From: Aeromonas sanarellii
GTDB taxonomy: Bacteria; Pseudomonadota; Gammaproteobacteria; Enterobacterales; Aeromonadaceae
Direction of reading: 5' to 3'
NCBI RefSeq assembly: GCF_000820085.1
Contig: NZ_CDBN01000073.1
Coordinates: 1 to 64,000, forward strand
DNA length: 64,000 bases
This document shows, in pieces, positions 17,141-26,898 of the stretch; the first letter of the stretch is position 1; each line of letters opens with the position of its first letter. The translations under genes and the position numbers were made by a program. Under the pieces are notes generated by a model. The model worked only from the letters and a program-made list of their open reading frames with translations. It was not told where the DNA came from and did no database searches.

Positions 17141-18243
17141 GAATACTGTTCGGGGTGCAGGGGACCGGCAACGGCCACATCAGTCGCAGCCGTACGCTGG
17201 CCAGGGCGCTGAAAGCCAGGGGGATCGAGGTCGACTACCTGTTCAGCGGCCGTGCCGCCGACGGCTACTTCGAGATGGGGGAATTCGGGGACTATCGCAC
17301 CTTTCCCGGTATTACCTTCGCCAGCCATCAGGGGCGCATCTCGGGCTGGCGTACCCTCAAGGGTCTCTCGCCCCTGCGTTTCTGGCAGGATCTGCACGCC
17401 CTCGACTGCCGCGACTACGATCTCGTCATCAGCGACTTCGAGCCGATCACGGCCCATGCCGCCCGGCGTTGGGGCAAGCCCAGCCTCACCATCAGCCATC
17501 AGGCCAGCTTCGACTGGCCCATTCCGCGTTGGGGAGAGAGCCGCTTCAATCACCAGCTGATGCGTCATTTCGCACCGGTGAGCCGGTCACTTGGCCTGCA
17601 CTGGTTTCACTTCGGCCAGCCCCTGCTGCCGCCCATCATAGATCCTCTGGCGCCGACCCCAGACAACCAGCAGATCCTGGTCTATCTGCCGTTCGAGCAG
17701 ACCGAGGCCATCGCGGCCCTGCTGTCGCGTTTCAGCCAGCAGCGCTTCGTCTGCTTTCATCCGGCCATTCGCAGTGCCAGCCAGTGGCGCAACATCCGCT
17801 TCGAGCCCCAGGCGAGGGAGGGGTTCAAACAGGCGCTGGCGGGTTGCCGCGGCGTCATCAGCAATGCGGGGTTCGAGCTGGCGTCCGAAGCCTTGTCGCT
17901 GGGCAAGAAACTGCTGGTCAAACCCCTGGTCGGCCAGTTCGAGCAGTTGACCAACGGCAGGACCCTGGAACTGATGGGGCTGGCCCAGCTGATGGAGGCG
18001 CTGGATGCCAATGGGGTGAGAGCCTGGCTGGATGCGCCAGCCCCCGGCAGGGTGTGCTACCCCGATGTGGCGGGTGAGCTGGCGGACTGGCTGGCCGCAG
18101 GGGCGGTGGAAGAAACCGAGTCACTTTCCCGCCGGTTGTGGGCCCGCACTCTCTTCCCGGAGGAGGTGTGCGATCGGCTCAGCGAATTGGCGGGCAACCC
18201 CCTGGCGCGACCCTGGTTATCCCAACTCAGCGCCTTTGACTAA
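17137..18243 (+). CDS. MJ1255/VC2487-family glycosyltransferase
   Basis: A 368-residue GT-B-like protein. The N-terminus MRILFGVQGTGNGHISRSRTLARAL is the glycine-rich acceptor-side loop of this family and of MurG-like enzymes; the C-terminal half has GCRGVISNAGFELASEALSLGKKLLVKPL, a nucleotide-sugar-binding block. No signal peptide. Translationally coupled to the PAP2 gene. The sugar and acceptor are not known; the pairing suggests modification of a lipid-linked substrate. Confidence 0.8.
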   Translation: MRILFGVQGTGNGHISRSRTLARALKARGIEVDYLFSGRAADGYFEMGEFGDYRTFPGITFASHQGRISGWRTLKGLSPLRFWQDLHALDCRDYDLVISDFEPITAHAARRWGKPSLTISHQASFDWPIPRWGESRFNHQLMRHFAPVSRSLGLHWFHFGQPLLPPIIDPLAPTPDNQQILVYLPFEQTEAIAALLSRFSQQRFVCFHPAIRSASQWRNIRFEPQAREGFKQALAGCRGVISNAGFELASEALSLGKKLLVKPLVGQFEQLTNGRTLELMGLAQLMEALDANGVRAWLDAPAPGRVCYPDVAGELADWLAAGAVEETESLSRRLWARTLFPEEVCDRLSELAGNPLARPWLSQLSAFD

Positions 18244-18278
18244 ACTGAGTTGATCCCATCACGGAGAGGACGGACAAC

Positions 18279-18431
18279 ATGCGCTTTACCAATGAAAACG
18301 GCGACACCATGACCCTGGCGGACAATCTGACGCTGCACGAGCTGATCGACATGGGGGTCAGCATCTCGGTCTGCGAAGAGACGGACCCGGATCAGCAGAT
18401 CTGGCTGGCGGAGCCCGAAGACGAGCAGTGA
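18279..18431 (+). CDS. Small acidic protein of 50 residues, unknown function
   Basis: Starts MRFTNENGDTMTLADNLT and ends in an acidic tail (EPEDEQ). A clear GGAGAGGA ribosome site and a terminator bracket it, and it lies 35 bases after the glycosyltransferase, so it may share that transcript. One cysteine, no membrane segment. No family recognised. Confidence 0.65.
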   Translation: MRFTNENGDTMTLADNLTLHELIDMGVSISVCEETDPDQQIWLAEPEDEQ

Positions 18432-18448
18432 AACTGGCCTGTCTTTGA

Positions 18449-18480
18449 CGGCCCACCCCCTGGGGGTGGGCCGTTTATTT
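18449..18480 (+). terminator. Rho-independent terminator
   Basis: CGGCCCACCCC/GGGGTGGGCCG hairpin followed by TTTATTTT. Confidence 0.85.
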
Positions 18481-18633
18481 TGGTCTCTTCGCAGATTGGT
18501 AGCATGATCCTCTGGTTTGTTCCCCATACACCCCTCTTTGTTGCAGGTCGTCTGACCAAGTCACTGAATGTTAATGGCTGTTTGAAATTTCTGACTGTTC
18601 TCGCCAGACAAAGCCGTGGACAAGCGTTCACGG

Positions 18634-18671
18634 GCGGGTTAAGTTGGTTTTTCACCCGCTTTTTGGGTGAA
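18634..18671 (+). promoter_or_regulatory. Terminator/anti-terminator-like structure in the ilvI leader
   Basis: GCGGGT (18634-18639) pairs with ACCCGC (18654-18659), followed by TTTTT: a small intrinsic terminator. An alternative stem TTCACCC (18651-18657) with GGGTGAA (18665-18671) uses overlapping bases, so the two exclude each other. The 18432-18821 region otherwise holds no confident gene; a frame beginning MILWFVPHTPLFVAG (18504) is open to 18674 but has no convincing ribosome site. Whether this is an attenuator or the end of a small RNA cannot be told. Confidence 0.4.
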
Positions 18672-18801
18672 TGATGGAAAACCCCTACTTTTCTACTATC
18701 GACGGCTCCGAACTCGCCAGATCTGCCTGCAGACAACAACAAGACTCGGATCGGCGCTGCCGGGAAGCAGCGGACTGTCGATAGCTTTCGCTTAACGGAG
18801 C

Positions 18802-18818
18802 AAAGCCTGGAGGGCTTT
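18802..18818 (+). promoter_or_regulatory. Hairpin presenting the ilvI ribosome site in its loop
   Basis: AAAGCC and GGCTTT flank TGGAG, so GGAGG at 18809-18813 lies in a loop or stem edge. It may modulate initiation at the ATG 18822. Confidence 0.4.
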
Positions 18819-18821
18819 ATC

Positions 18822-20540
18822 ATGGAGATGTTATCAGGCGCCCAGATGGTGGTTAGAGCGCTGGAAGATCAGGGAGTTGAGCACGTATTCGGCTACCCTG
18901 GTGGCTCAGTGCTCGACATCTATGACGCTCTCTTCGAAAACGGCAAGATGGAGCACGTCCTGGTGCGGCACGAGCAGGCCGCGGTACACATGGCGGACGG
19001 TTACGCCCGCTCCACCGGCAAGGTGGGCACTGTGCTGGTGACCTCGGGTCCCGGCGCCACCAACTGCATCACGGGCATCGCGACCGCCTACATGGACTCC
19101 ATTCCCCTGGTGATCCTGTCCGGCCAGGTGCCGACCAGCATGATCGGGGAGGATGCGTTCCAGGAGACCGACATGATCGGGATCTCCCGCCCGGTGGTGA
19201 AGCACAGCTTCCTGTGCAAGAAAGCCAGCGACATTCCCGAGGCCATCAAGAAGGCCTACTACATCGCCGCCAGTGGCCGCCCGGGGCCCGTGGTGGTGGA
19301 TCTGCCCAAAGACGTGCAGAATCCGAAAGAGAAGTTCCCCTATCAGTATCCCGAGTCCGTTTCCCTGCGCTCCTACAACCCGACCAAGGCCGGACACAAG
19401 GGCCAGATCAAGCGTGCCGCCAAGCTGCTGACCGAGGCGAGCCGTCCGGTGATGTACGTGGGCGGCGGCGCCATCAACGCCAATGCGGATCACCTGGTGA
19501 CCAAGCTGGCGGAGCAGCTGAACCTGCCGGTGACCACCACCCTGATGGGGCTTGGCGCCTTCCCCGGCACCCACCCGCAGTTCATCGGCATGCTCGGCAT
19601 GCACGGCACCTTCGAAGCGAACAAGAGCATGCACAACGCAGACCTCATCTTCGCCGTGGGAGCCCGCTTCGACGACCGCGTTACCAACAACGTGGCCAAG
19701 TTCTGCCCCAATGCCACCGTGGTGCACATCGACATCGATCCCACCTCCATCTCCAAGACGGTGCAGGCCCACGTGCCCATCGTCGGCTCGGTGGATACCG
19801 TGCTGGAGCAGATGCTGGAAGTGATCCGCGAGTGCGGCTTCGACAACGACAAGCAGGTGCTGGCGGACTGGTGGAGCCAGATCGATCAGTGGCGTTCCCG
19901 CCATTGCCTGGCCTACGAGACCCATCCCACCCTGATCAAGCCGCAGCAGGTCATCGAGGCGCTCTACAAGGTGACCAAGGGGGAGGCCTTCGTCGCCTCC
20001 GACGTGGGGCAGCACCAGATGTTCGCCGCCCTCTACTACCCGTTTGCCAAGCCGCGCCAGTGGATCAACTCAGGCGGTCTCGGCACCATGGGCTTCGGCA
20101 TCCCGGCCGCCATGGGCGCCCAGTTTGCCAATCCGGATGCGGTGGTCTGCTGCGTTACCGGCGACGGCTCGGTGCAGATGAACATCCAGGAGCTCTCCAC
20201 CTGCATGCAGTACGGGGTGCCCATCAAGATCATCTCCATCAACAACCGTGCGCTGGGCATGGTCAAGCAGTGGCAGAAGATGTTCTACGGCGGCCGTCAC
20301 AGCCACTCCTACATGGAATCCCTGCCGGACTTCGTCAAGCTGGCGGAAGCCTATGGTCACGTCGGCATGGCGGTGAGCGATCCCGCCGAGCTGGAGAGCG
20401 CCATGGAGAAGGCCTTCGCCATGAAGGACAGGCTGGTGTTCATGGATATCTCGGTTGACCCGGACGAGCACGTCTATCCAATGCAGATAAAGTTCGGCGC
20501 CATGGACGAGATGTGGCTGAGCAAGACGGAGAGAACCTGA
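18822..20540 (+). CDS. ilvI: Acetolactate synthase III large (catalytic) subunit IlvI
   Basis: A 572-residue thiamine-diphosphate enzyme condensing two pyruvates, or pyruvate and 2-oxobutyrate, in the first shared step of valine, isoleucine and leucine synthesis. The cofactor-activating glutamate is in [16 protein letters not shown]; the TPP/Mg motif is [12 protein letters not shown] ending in NN. The N-terminal [11 protein letters not shown] matches enteric IlvI and supports the ATG at 18822. Stop and ilvH start overlap by one base. Confidence 0.95.
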   Translation: MEMLSGAQMVVRALEDQGVEHVFGYPGGSVLDIYDALFENGKMEHVLVRHEQAAVHMADGYARSTGKVGTVLVTSGPGATNCITGIATAYMDSIPLVILSGQVPTSMIGEDAFQETDMIGISRPVVKHSFLCKKASDIPEAIKKAYYIAASGRPGPVVVDLPKDVQNPKEKFPYQYPESVSLRSYNPTKAGHKGQIKRAAKLLTEASRPVMYVGGGAINANADHLVTKLAEQLNLPVTTTLMGLGAFPGTHPQFIGMLGMHGTFEANKSMHNADLIFAVGARFDDRVTNNVAKFCPNATVVHIDIDPTSISKTVQAHVPIVGSVDTVLEQMLEVIRECGFDNDKQVLADWWSQIDQWRSRHCLAYETHPTLIKPQQVIEALYKVTKGEAFVASDVGQHQMFAALYYPFAKPRQWINSGGLGTMGFGIPAAMGAQFANPDAVVCCVTGDGSVQMNIQELSTCMQYGVPIKIISINNRALGMVKQWQKMFYGGRHSHSYMESLPDFVKLAEAYGHVGMAVSDPAELESAMEKAFAMKDRLVFMDISVDPDEHVYPMQIKFGAMDEMWLSKTERT

Positions 20541-21034
20541 TGAGACACATCATTTCAGTACTGCTGGAGAACGAATCCGGCGCCCTGAGCCGCGTGGTGG
20601 GCCTCTTCTCCCAGCGCGGCTACAACATCGAGACCCTGACGGTGGCCCCCACCGAGGATCCCACCCTGTCTCGCATGACCATCGTCACCATGGGGGACGA
20701 GCGGGTGCTGGAGCAGATCCAGAAGCAGTTGCACAAGCTGGTGGACGTGCTCAAGGTGTGCGATTTGAGCGAAGGGGAGCACATCGAGCGGGAGATCGCC
20801 CTGGTGAAAGCCCGCGCCGCCGGCGGGGCCCGTGATGAGCTGAAACGGCTGGCGGATATCTTCCGCGGCCAGATCGTGGACGTCACCCCCGAGCTCTACA
20901 CGGTGCAGCTCGTCGGAACCAGCGAGAAGCTGGACGCCTTCATCAAGACCGCCGCCCAGACCAACGAGATCATCGAAGTGGTGCGTTCCGGCGTCTGCGG
21001 CATCTCCCGGGCGGACAAGTCACTGCGCCCCTGA
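20540..21034 (+). CDS. ilvH: Acetolactate synthase III small (regulatory) subunit IlvH
   Basis: A 164-residue regulatory subunit that activates IlvI and confers valine feedback inhibition. The N-terminal ACT domain has [24 protein letters not shown]; a second alpha/beta domain follows. It overlaps the ilvI stop, so the two are translationally coupled, and is closed by a terminator. Confidence 0.95.
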   Translation: MRHIISVLLENESGALSRVVGLFSQRGYNIETLTVAPTEDPTLSRMTIVTMGDERVLEQIQKQLHKLVDVLKVCDLSEGEHIEREIALVKARAAGGARDELKRLADIFRGQIVDVTPELYTVQLVGTSEKLDAFIKTAAQTNEIIEVVRSGVCGISRADKSLRP

Positions 21035-21060
21035 TCGGGAATCCGGTCCGATAGTATTCC

Positions 21061-21082
21061 AAAGGGCTCCTCGGAGCCCTTT
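21061..21082 (+). terminator. Terminator of ilvIH
   Basis: AAAGGGCTCC/GGAGCCCTTT hairpin with a two-base loop, 26 bases after ilvH. The downstream T run is short. Confidence 0.7.
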
Positions 21083-21211
21083 GTCATGTCTGCCCCGGGC
21101 GTATCCTTCGGCCTGGCGAGTCCTCCCTGTTGCCCGAGAGGGGCATGCCTCGGCGTCATGCCCAAGAGGGGGCTGAGCGAATCTGTCATTTTCTTTCAAA
21201 TGATCGGTAAA

Positions 21212-21234
21212 CTATCCACAAAAGCTGTGGAAAA
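21212..21234. promoter_or_regulatory. Pair of inverted DnaA-box-like sequences in the ilvH-pta gap
   Basis: CTATCCACA (21212-21220) and TGTGGAAAA (21226-21234) are each one mismatch from the DnaA nonamer and form an inverted repeat. The 21083-21450 region otherwise shows no convincing gene or promoter. In enterics ilvH is followed by cra and mraZ; neither is here. Confidence 0.35.
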
Positions 21235-21450
21235 CTCTGTAGATTAGCGGTGTTTCTGGCGTTAGTAGCTTGATCTTAAAGAGGTATTTCAAGTTGATCC
21301 CGGCTGGATCGCATTTGCGCAATCCTCTGGCGAGGGTGTGAGTGTTTGCTTATCGTCCGCGCCTTGCGGCAGGGGCTATGGGGATCCGCCCTTGGATCCC
21401 GGCGGGATCCTGTCCTGATCTTGCCGATCAACAGATCTTCCACCAGACAT

Positions 21451-21480
21451 AAAAAAACCCGCCTCTCGGCGGGTTTTTCA
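21451..21480. terminator. Terminator of ackA-pta
   Basis: AAACCCGCC/GGCGGGTTT hairpin with a seven-base A tract on one side and a T tract on the other, working for the minus-strand pta transcript and possibly both ways. Confidence 0.85.
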
Positions 21481-21501
21481 CGGGACAGGCAGAAAAGGCG
21501 A

Positions 21502-23655
21502 TTACTCGGCCTGGGCTGCCTGGATACCGGTCAGGGCGATGGTGTAGACGATGTCGTCCACCAGGGCGCCGCGGGAGAGGTCGTTGACCGGCTTGCGCAT
21601 GCCTTGCAGCATGGGGCCGATGGAGACCAGCTCGGCGGAGCGCTGTACCGCCTTGTAGGTGGTGTTGCCGGTGTTCAGGTCCGGGAACACGAACACGGTG
21701 GCCTTGCCGGCAACCGGGGAGTTCGGGGCCTTGGACTTGGCCACGTTCTCCATGATGGCCGCATCGTACTGCAGCGGACCGTCGATGATGAGGTCGGGAC
21801 GCTTGGCCTTGGCCAGCTCGGTCGCTTCACGCACCTTTTCCACGTCCGCGCCGGCGCCGGAGGTGCCGGTGGAGTAGGAGATCATGGCCACGCGCGGCTC
21901 GATGCCGAAGGCGGCAGCGGAGTCGGCGGACTGGATGGCGATCTCGGCCAGCTGCTCGGCAGTGGGATCCGGGTTGATGGCGCAGTCACCGTAGACCAGC
22001 ACCTGATCCGGCAGCAGCATGAAGAAGATCGAGGAGATCAGGGAAGAACCCGGAGCGGTCTTGATGATCTGCATCGGCGGACGGATGGTGTTGGCGGTGG
22101 TGTGTACCGCGCCGGAGACCAGGCCGTCGACCTCGTTGCGCTCCAGCATCATGGTGCCCAGCACCACGTTGTCTTCCAGCTGCTCGCGGGCAACCACTTC
22201 GGTCATGCCCTTGTTCTTGCGCAGCTCGACCAGGCGGGCCACATAGCGTTCGCGCACGGCCACCGGATCGATGATCTCGACGCGGTCGGTCAGCACCACG
22301 CCCTGCTGTTCGGCGACGCGACGGATCTCTTCCGGGTTGCCCAGCAGCACCGGACGGGCGATGCCGCGCTCGGCACAGATGGCGGCGGCCTTGATGGTGC
22401 GCGGCTCTTCCCCTTCCGGCAGCACGACGCGCTTGTTGGCCTGGCGGGCCAGTTCGGTCAGCTGGTAACGGAAGGCCGGCGGGCTCAGGCGACGGGAGCG
22501 GGTGGACTTGGCAGTCAGGGACTCGATCCAGTGCTTGTCGATGTGGCCGGCCACGTAGTCCTGCACCAGCTCGATACGCTCGCGGTCATCTTCCGGGATA
22601 TCGACGTTGAAGTTCTGCAGGCTGACGGCGGTCTGCCAGGTGTTGGTGCCGGTGATCATGATCGGCAGGCCGGTGGCCATGGCCTGCTGGCACAGGGCCA
22701 TCACCTGGGGTTCCGGATGATAGTTGCCGGTCAGCAGCAGGGCTCCCAGCTTGACGCCGTTCATGGCGGACAGGCAGGCGGAGACGATGACGTCGGAACG
22801 GTCGCCGGAGGTGACCAGCAGGCTGCCCGGACGGAAGTGCTCGATCATGTTGTGGATGGAGCGGGCGCAGAAGGTCACGGTCTGCAGGCGGCGGCTGTCC
22901 AGCTCGCCCTTGTTGATGATCTTGGCGGCCAGGTGCTTGGCGAGATCCTTGGCGCGGGGGGCGATCAGCTGGGTGTTCCAGGGGATGCAGCCCAGGATGC
23001 GCAGCGGGCTCTTGCCGAACACCTGCAACACTTCCAGGTTGTGGCCGGTGTCGGCGCCGTGGTGGTGCGCCTCGAACATCTCGGTCAGATCGGGACGGGT
23101 CACGCCGTGCTCGTCAACCGGGGCACCCACCTTGTTGATGACGCAGCCCACGATGCGCGGGTTGCTGACGCCACCGAAGTTGGAGCAGGCCAGCTCGATG
23201 CGCTCTTTGAGCTTCTGGCTGGAGTCGTTGCCCGGATGAGTCACGAACACCATGTCGGCGTCCAGCGCCTTGGCGACGTCGTAGTTCAGCTTGTTGGCAA
23301 AGGGCTGCTTGTCGGTCGGCACCAGGCCCTCGATCACCACCACTTCGGCACCGCTGCTCTTCACGTGCTCTTCGAAGCGGGCCACGATCTCTTCCAGCAG
23401 GATGTCGGTGTTGCTGGAGGTGATCATGTTCTCGGCGTAGGAGAGGGCGAACGGCTCGGGCGGGTTGATGTTGGCGGCGGCGCGGATCACGGCGGTGGAG
23501 CGCTCGGTACCGGTTTCACCCGGACGCGGCTGGGCGACCGGTTTGAAGAAGCTGACATTGACACCGTGACGTTCCATGGCGCGAACGACGCCAAGACTCA
23601 CGGAAGTTACGCCGACACCAGTGCCGACCGGGATGAGCATAATAGTGCGTGCCAC
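21502..23655 (-). CDS. pta: Phosphate acetyltransferase Pta (long form)
   Basis: A 717-residue enzyme interconverting acetyl-CoA and acetyl phosphate. It is the long proteobacterial form: an N-terminal P-loop-like dethiobiotin-synthetase-type domain ([17 protein letters not shown]), a DRTGG middle domain, and the C-terminal catalytic PTA domain from about residue 390 ([19 protein letters not shown]). The GTG start is supported by AAGGGG. It lies 70 bases downstream of ackA with a hairpin between, which may lower pta relative to ackA. Confidence 0.95.
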   Translation of the reverse strand: MARTIMLIPVGTGVGVTSVSLGVVRAMERHGVNVSFFKPVAQPRPGETGTERSTAVIRAAANINPPEPFALSYAENMITSSNTDILLEEIVARFEEHVKSSGAEVVVIEGLVPTDKQPFANKLNYDVAKALDADMVFVTHPGNDSSQKLKERIELACSNFGGVSNPRIVGCVINKVGAPVDEHGVTRPDLTEMFEAHHHGADTGHNLEVLQVFGKSPLRILGCIPWNTQLIAPRAKDLAKHLAAKIINKGELDSRRLQTVTFCARSIHNMIEHFRPGSLLVTSGDRSDVIVSACLSAMNGVKLGALLLTGNYHPEPQVMALCQQAMATGLPIMITGTNTWQTAVSLQNFNVDIPEDDRERIELVQDYVAGHIDKHWIESLTAKSTRSRRLSPPAFRYQLTELARQANKRVVLPEGEEPRTIKAAAICAERGIARPVLLGNPEEIRRVAEQQGVVLTDRVEIIDPVAVRERYVARLVELRKNKGMTEVVAREQLEDNVVLGTMMLERNEVDGLVSGAVHTTANTIRPPMQIIKTAPGSSLISSIFFMLLPDQVLVYGDCAINPDPTAEQLAEIAIQSADSAAAFGIEPRVAMISYSTGTSGAGADVEKVREATELAKAKRPDLIIDGPLQYDAAIMENVAKSKAPNSPVAGKATVFVFPDLNTGNTTYKAVQRSAELVSIGPMLQGMRKPVNDLSRGALVDDIVYTIALTGIQAAQAE

Positions 23656-23683
23656 TTATTACCCCTTGTTCATTTTTTGGGAT

Positions 23684-23711
23684 CAGGAAAAGGCCGCCCT
23701 GGGGCGGCCTT
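23684..23711 (-). terminator. Hairpin between ackA and pta, possibly a partial terminator
   Basis: In the minus direction AAGGCCGCC/GGCGGCCTT is followed by TTTCC. The T run is short, so readthrough into pta is likely. Confidence 0.6.
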
Positions 23712-23725
23712 GCTCTACAGCTAAT

Positions 23726-24928
23726 TTATGCGCCGACCAGTTCCAGCGCGTCGTGGGCGATGACCCACTCTTCGTTGGTCGGGATAACCAGGGCCTTGGT
23801 GGAACCAGCCTTGGTGATCTCGCCGCCCTTGCCGAAGCGTGCCTTCAGGTTGGCGTCGTGGTCGACGTCAAAGCCCAGCAGGCCCAGCTTGCCCAGGGTG
23901 ATCTCGCGGATCGGGGCGGAGTTCTCGCCGATGCCACCGGTGAAGACCACGGCATCCAGACGACCGTCCATGGCGGCGGCGTAGGCACCGATGTACTTGG
24001 CCAGACGGTAGCAGTACACGTCCATGGCGCGCTTGGCTTCTTCCTTGCTGTCGTAGTTGTCTTCAACGAAACGGCAGTCTGAGGTGACTTCGGTCAGACC
24101 CTGCAGGCCGGATTCCTTGGTCAGCATGGTGTTGATCTCGGCGACGCTCATGCCCAGTTTGTCGTGCAGGAAGAAGATGATGGCCGGATCGATGTCACCG
24201 GAACGGGTCCCCATCACCAGGCCTTCCAGCGGGGTCAGGCCCATGGAGGTGTCGACGGACTGGCCATTCTTGATGGCGCAGACAGAGCCGCCGTTGCCCA
24301 GGTGGCAGTTGATGATGTTCAGCTCGGAAACCGGCTTGTTCAGCTGCTTGGCCGCTTCCAGGCTGATGTAGTAGTGGCTGGTGCCGTGGGCGCCGTAGCG
24401 ACGGATGCCGTTCTCCTTGTAGAGCTTGTACGGCAGGGCGTACAGGAAGGCTTCTTCCGGCATGGTCTGGTGGAAGGCGGTGTCGAACACGGCCACGTTC
24501 TTCTCGGCCAGCTCCGGGAAGACCTTCAGGGCGGCACGGATGCCGATCAGGTGAGCCGGGTTGTGCAGCGGTGCGTAGGGGATGGCGGCTTCAATGCCGG
24601 CTATCACGTCGTCGCAGATCCGCACGGAGGAGGTGAAGCGCTCGCCGCCGTGTACCACGCGGTGACCGATGGCGATCAGGTTCTTGGACAATTCAGGGTT
24701 GAGCGGCAGGATCTTGTGGACGATGAAGTCCAGCGCTTCCTGGTGAGCGGCACCGGCACCCAGATCGGCGTTGCCTTTCTCACCGTTCAGCTTCCACTTG
24801 ATGCGGGCATCGTCGAGGTTGAAGCATTCGGCCAGGCCGGACAGCAGATCATCACCGGTGGTTGCGTCAATGACAGCAAACTTCAGGGACGAGCTGCCAC
24901 AGTTAAGAACAAGAACCAGCTTACTCAT
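23726..24928 (-). CDS. ackA: Acetate kinase AckA
   Basis: A 400-residue acetate kinase that makes ATP from acetyl phosphate, working with Pta in overflow and fermentative metabolism. N-terminal [15 protein letters not shown], the central [13 protein letters not shown], and DTAFHQTMP around the catalytic region are typical. It is the first gene of ackA-pta and divergent from yfbV, the order found in E. coli. Confidence 0.96.
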   Translation of the reverse strand: MSKLVLVLNCGSSSLKFAVIDATTGDDLLSGLAECFNLDDARIKWKLNGEKGNADLGAGAAHQEALDFIVHKILPLNPELSKNLIAIGHRVVHGGERFTSSVRICDDVIAGIEAAIPYAPLHNPAHLIGIRAALKVFPELAEKNVAVFDTAFHQTMPEEAFLYALPYKLYKENGIRRYGAHGTSHYYISLEAAKQLNKPVSELNIINCHLGNGGSVCAIKNGQSVDTSMGLTPLEGLVMGTRSGDIDPAIIFFLHDKLGMSVAEINTMLTKESGLQGLTEVTSDCRFVEDNYDSKEEAKRAMDVYCYRLAKYIGAYAAAMDGRLDAVVFTGGIGENSAPIREITLGKLGLLGFDVDHDANLKARFGKGGEITKAGSTKALVIPTNEEWVIAHDALELVGA

Positions 24929-25035
24929 GAATAAATCCTATCGCAGATTGGGTTGGGTTGGAGGATGCGCCGGACGCGGTGCGTCCAAAAACAATCAACT
25001 TATCCTTATGAGGGTTGGCAATCTGTTGCTTGCCC

Positions 25036-25053
25036 CTTGTATAGTGATACAAG
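25036..25053. promoter_or_regulatory. Perfect inverted repeat in the ackA/yfbV divergent region
   Basis: CTTGTAT-AGTG-ATACAAG: seven-base arms. It may be an operator for ackA or yfbV; the regulator is not identifiable. Confidence 0.4.
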
Positions 25054-25138
25054 ACCCGAAACTCAGACGTCCCTGACTGGCCGGCGGCGATGCGCCAGCG
25101 TAAAAATGGGCGTACAAAGGATAACCTGATTGTTGAAA

Positions 25139-25169
25139 AATAACAAAGTCATCCTCAACCTTTGTTATT
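25139..25169. promoter_or_regulatory. Perfect 10-bp-arm inverted repeat upstream of yfbV
   Basis: AATAACAAAG and CTTTGTTATT separated by 11 bases, centred about 76 bases before the yfbV start. Either a protein-binding site or a leader hairpin. It is the strongest structure in the 300-bp region between ackA and yfbV. Confidence 0.5.
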
Positions 25170-25229
25170 GCTTCTCAAATATTGTCGAGGTTTTGCCGTT
25201 AATGCGTTCGAAAAGAGCTCGGAGGTAGC

Positions 25230-25670
25230 ATGAGCATGAACATTTTTGGAACTAAATTACAGCAAGGCCGTCATTATATGACTCTTTGGCCGCGCCGTCC
25301 CGAGCTTAATTCCATGTTCCCGGAAAACCGGGTGATCAGGGCGACCGAGTTCGCCCTCAAGGTGATCCCGGCCCTGGCCGTGCTCAGCGTCATGGTGCAG
25401 TTCCAGTTCGGCGAACTGCATTACTGGCCCTCCGTCATGGCGTCCGTCCTCTTCCTGCTCAGCCTGCCGCTGCAGGGCTATTACTGGCTCGGCCAGCGCG
25501 CCGACACCCGGTTGCCCCCTTCCCTCGCAAACTGGTACCGGGAGATCAACGGCAAGATGAACGAGCAGGGTGGCCAGCGTCAGCTGGTGGCTCGTCCCCG
25601 TTACGAGGAGCTGGCCGATACCCTCAACGCCGCCTTCAAGCAGCTGGACAAATCCTTCCTCTACGAGTGA
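25230..25670 (+). CDS. yfbV: YfbV family inner-membrane protein (UPF0208)
   Basis: A 146-residue protein with two central hydrophobic segments (AVLSVMVQFQF region and MASVLFLLSLPLQGYYWL) and the conserved family tail YEELADTLNAAFKQLDKSFL. In E. coli YfbV influences terminus macrodomain behaviour; here the function is by homology and by the conserved place beside ackA. GGAGGT is only four bases before the ATG at 25230 and ten before the one at 25236, so the true start may be two codons later. Confidence 0.88.
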   Translation: MSMNIFGTKLQQGRHYMTLWPRRPELNSMFPENRVIRATEFALKVIPALAVLSVMVQFQFGELHYWPSVMASVLFLLSLPLQGYYWLGQRADTRLPPSLANWYREINGKMNEQGGQRQLVARPRYEELADTLNAAFKQLDKSFLYE

Positions 25671-25690
25671 CCCTGGTTGCTCATTCGACA

Positions 25691-25713
25691 AAGGCGCCCC
25701 GGGGCGCCTTTTT
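25691..25713. terminator. Bidirectional terminator between yfbV and yfbU
   Basis: AAGGCGCCCC/GGGGCGCCTT hairpin with T residues on the plus side, between convergent genes. Confidence 0.8.
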
Positions 25714-25718
25714 CATGG

Positions 25719-26219
25719 TCAGGCCGCCAGCACCTTGCTGATCTCCTGGATGGAGAGCTTGTACTGACGGGGGCACTGGCGCCAGATCGCCAGCATGCGC
25801 TGGTACTTGTCGCGCATGGCGATGTCGCTGGAGAGCTCGTCGCAGGGGCAGGGCAGTTCGGGGAAACGCTTGTCCACCTCCAGCAGGAAGCAGACATAGT
25901 CCGCTAGCTCCCGCTCCTGACTGCGGCTGTAGCCGTTGAAGGCCAGACGGCTTTCATTCACCTCGGCCCGGGCGCCGGCGTCCAGATTGCCCCAGGAGAT
26001 GGCCAGCGCGTGGTGCATCTCCAGGGTGTCTATCACCTCCTGGCAGGTGGCGAGATCCAGGTGGCCGAAGCTCTTCTCCAGCTCGAGGATCTGCAGGCAG
26101 TAGCCGCGCTCGACTATGGTGCTGGCCCGCTGGTAAAACGCCGCCTTTTCCGGATTGAGTTTGGCCAGGATCTCGTACTGGTTGCTCAGGATCAGGCGTT
26201 CGGTGTGGCTCATGTTCAT
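25719..26219 (-). CDS. yfbU: YfbU family protein (UPF0304)
   Basis: A 166-residue cytoplasmic, mostly helical protein. The opening SHTERLILSNQYEILAKLNPEKA and the closing KYQRMLAIWRQCPRQYKLS align with E. coli YfbU. The biochemical role is unsettled. The ATG at 26219 gives an MNMSHTERL start comparable to MEMTNAQRL in E. coli; an open frame reaches 26231 without better support. Confidence 0.88.
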   Translation of the reverse strand: MNMSHTERLILSNQYEILAKLNPEKAAFYQRASTIVERGYCLQILELEKSFGHLDLATCQEVIDTLEMHHALAISWGNLDAGARAEVNESRLAFNGYSRSQERELADYVCFLLEVDKRFPELPCPCDELSSDIAMRDKYQRMLAIWRQCPRQYKLSIQEISKVLAA

Positions 26220-26370
26220 GGGCTTTCTCACTGGAAAATGAAACTGGGGTCACGTTAACCCATATCCAGGATGAATTTTTTGATCTGGCAGGGGAGGTTG
26301 GCGAGAAAATGGAGGGGAGACATGCTGGCAAGCCGTCCTGGATGGCCACCCGATGCCGCGCCGAGACGGG

Positions 26371-26393
26371 CAGGGCCCGCGATGGCGGGCCCT
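26371..26393 (-). terminator. Strong hairpin after bcp
   Basis: CAGGGCCCGC/GCGGGCCCTG-type stem 24 bases after the bcp stop, without a T run; it may aid termination or protect the 3' end. Nothing else is seen between 26220 and 26416. Confidence 0.45.
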
Positions 26394-26416
26394 GCTGCAG
26401 CGTCGAGGTGACGGCG

Positions 26417-26881
26417 TTACCCCTTGACGAGGTCGAGCACCACCTGATGGTGATCGCTGGTCTTGAACTTGTCGAAGCGATGGGCCACCTTGCCCTCCTC
26501 GTCGATAAGGAAGCTCAGGCGGTGGATGCCGTCATACTCCTTGCCCATGAACTTCTTCGGGCCCCAGACGCCGAACGCATCGGCCACCGCGTGATCCTCA
26601 TCGGCCAGCAGGCGGAAGTTGAGGCTGTCGCGCTCCTCGAACTTTTTCAGGCGCTTGGCGCTGTCCGGGCTGATGCCGAGCACCACAACGTTCAGAGCCG
26701 CCAGTTCGGCGTTGACATCGCGCAGGCCGCAGGCCTGGGTGGTGCAGCCCGGGGTCATCGCCTTGGGGTAGAAGTAGACTAGCACCTTCTTGCCGCGCAA
26801 ATCGGCGAGGCGCACCTGGTTGCCATCCTGGTCGGAGAGGGAAAAATCTGGGGCCTGGGTACCAGCTTCTAGTGGTGACAT
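26417..26881 (-). CDS. bcp: Thioredoxin-dependent thiol peroxidase Bcp (peroxiredoxin Q)
   Basis: A 154-residue cytoplasmic peroxiredoxin reducing peroxides with thioredoxin. Peroxidatic Cys46 and resolving Cys51 lie in TPGCTTQACG, the two-Cys BCP pattern. The ATG at 26881 has GGAGA upstream. It follows gcvR by 17 bases and is cotranscribed, as in enterics. Confidence 0.94.
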   Translation of the reverse strand: MSPLEAGTQAPDFSLSDQDGNQVRLADLRGKKVLVYFYPKAMTPGCTTQACGLRDVNAELAALNVVVLGISPDSAKRLKKFEERDSLNFRLLADEDHAVADAFGVWGPKKFMGKEYDGIHRLSFLIDEEGKVAHRFDKFKTSDHHQVVLDLVKG

Positions 26882-26898
26882 GGGGTCTCCAAACGCCA

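Noticed and set aside
21346-23724. A 792-codon plus-strand frame over pta
   Set aside because: Shadow of pta; Gly/His/Val-rich translation typical of antisense frames in this genome.
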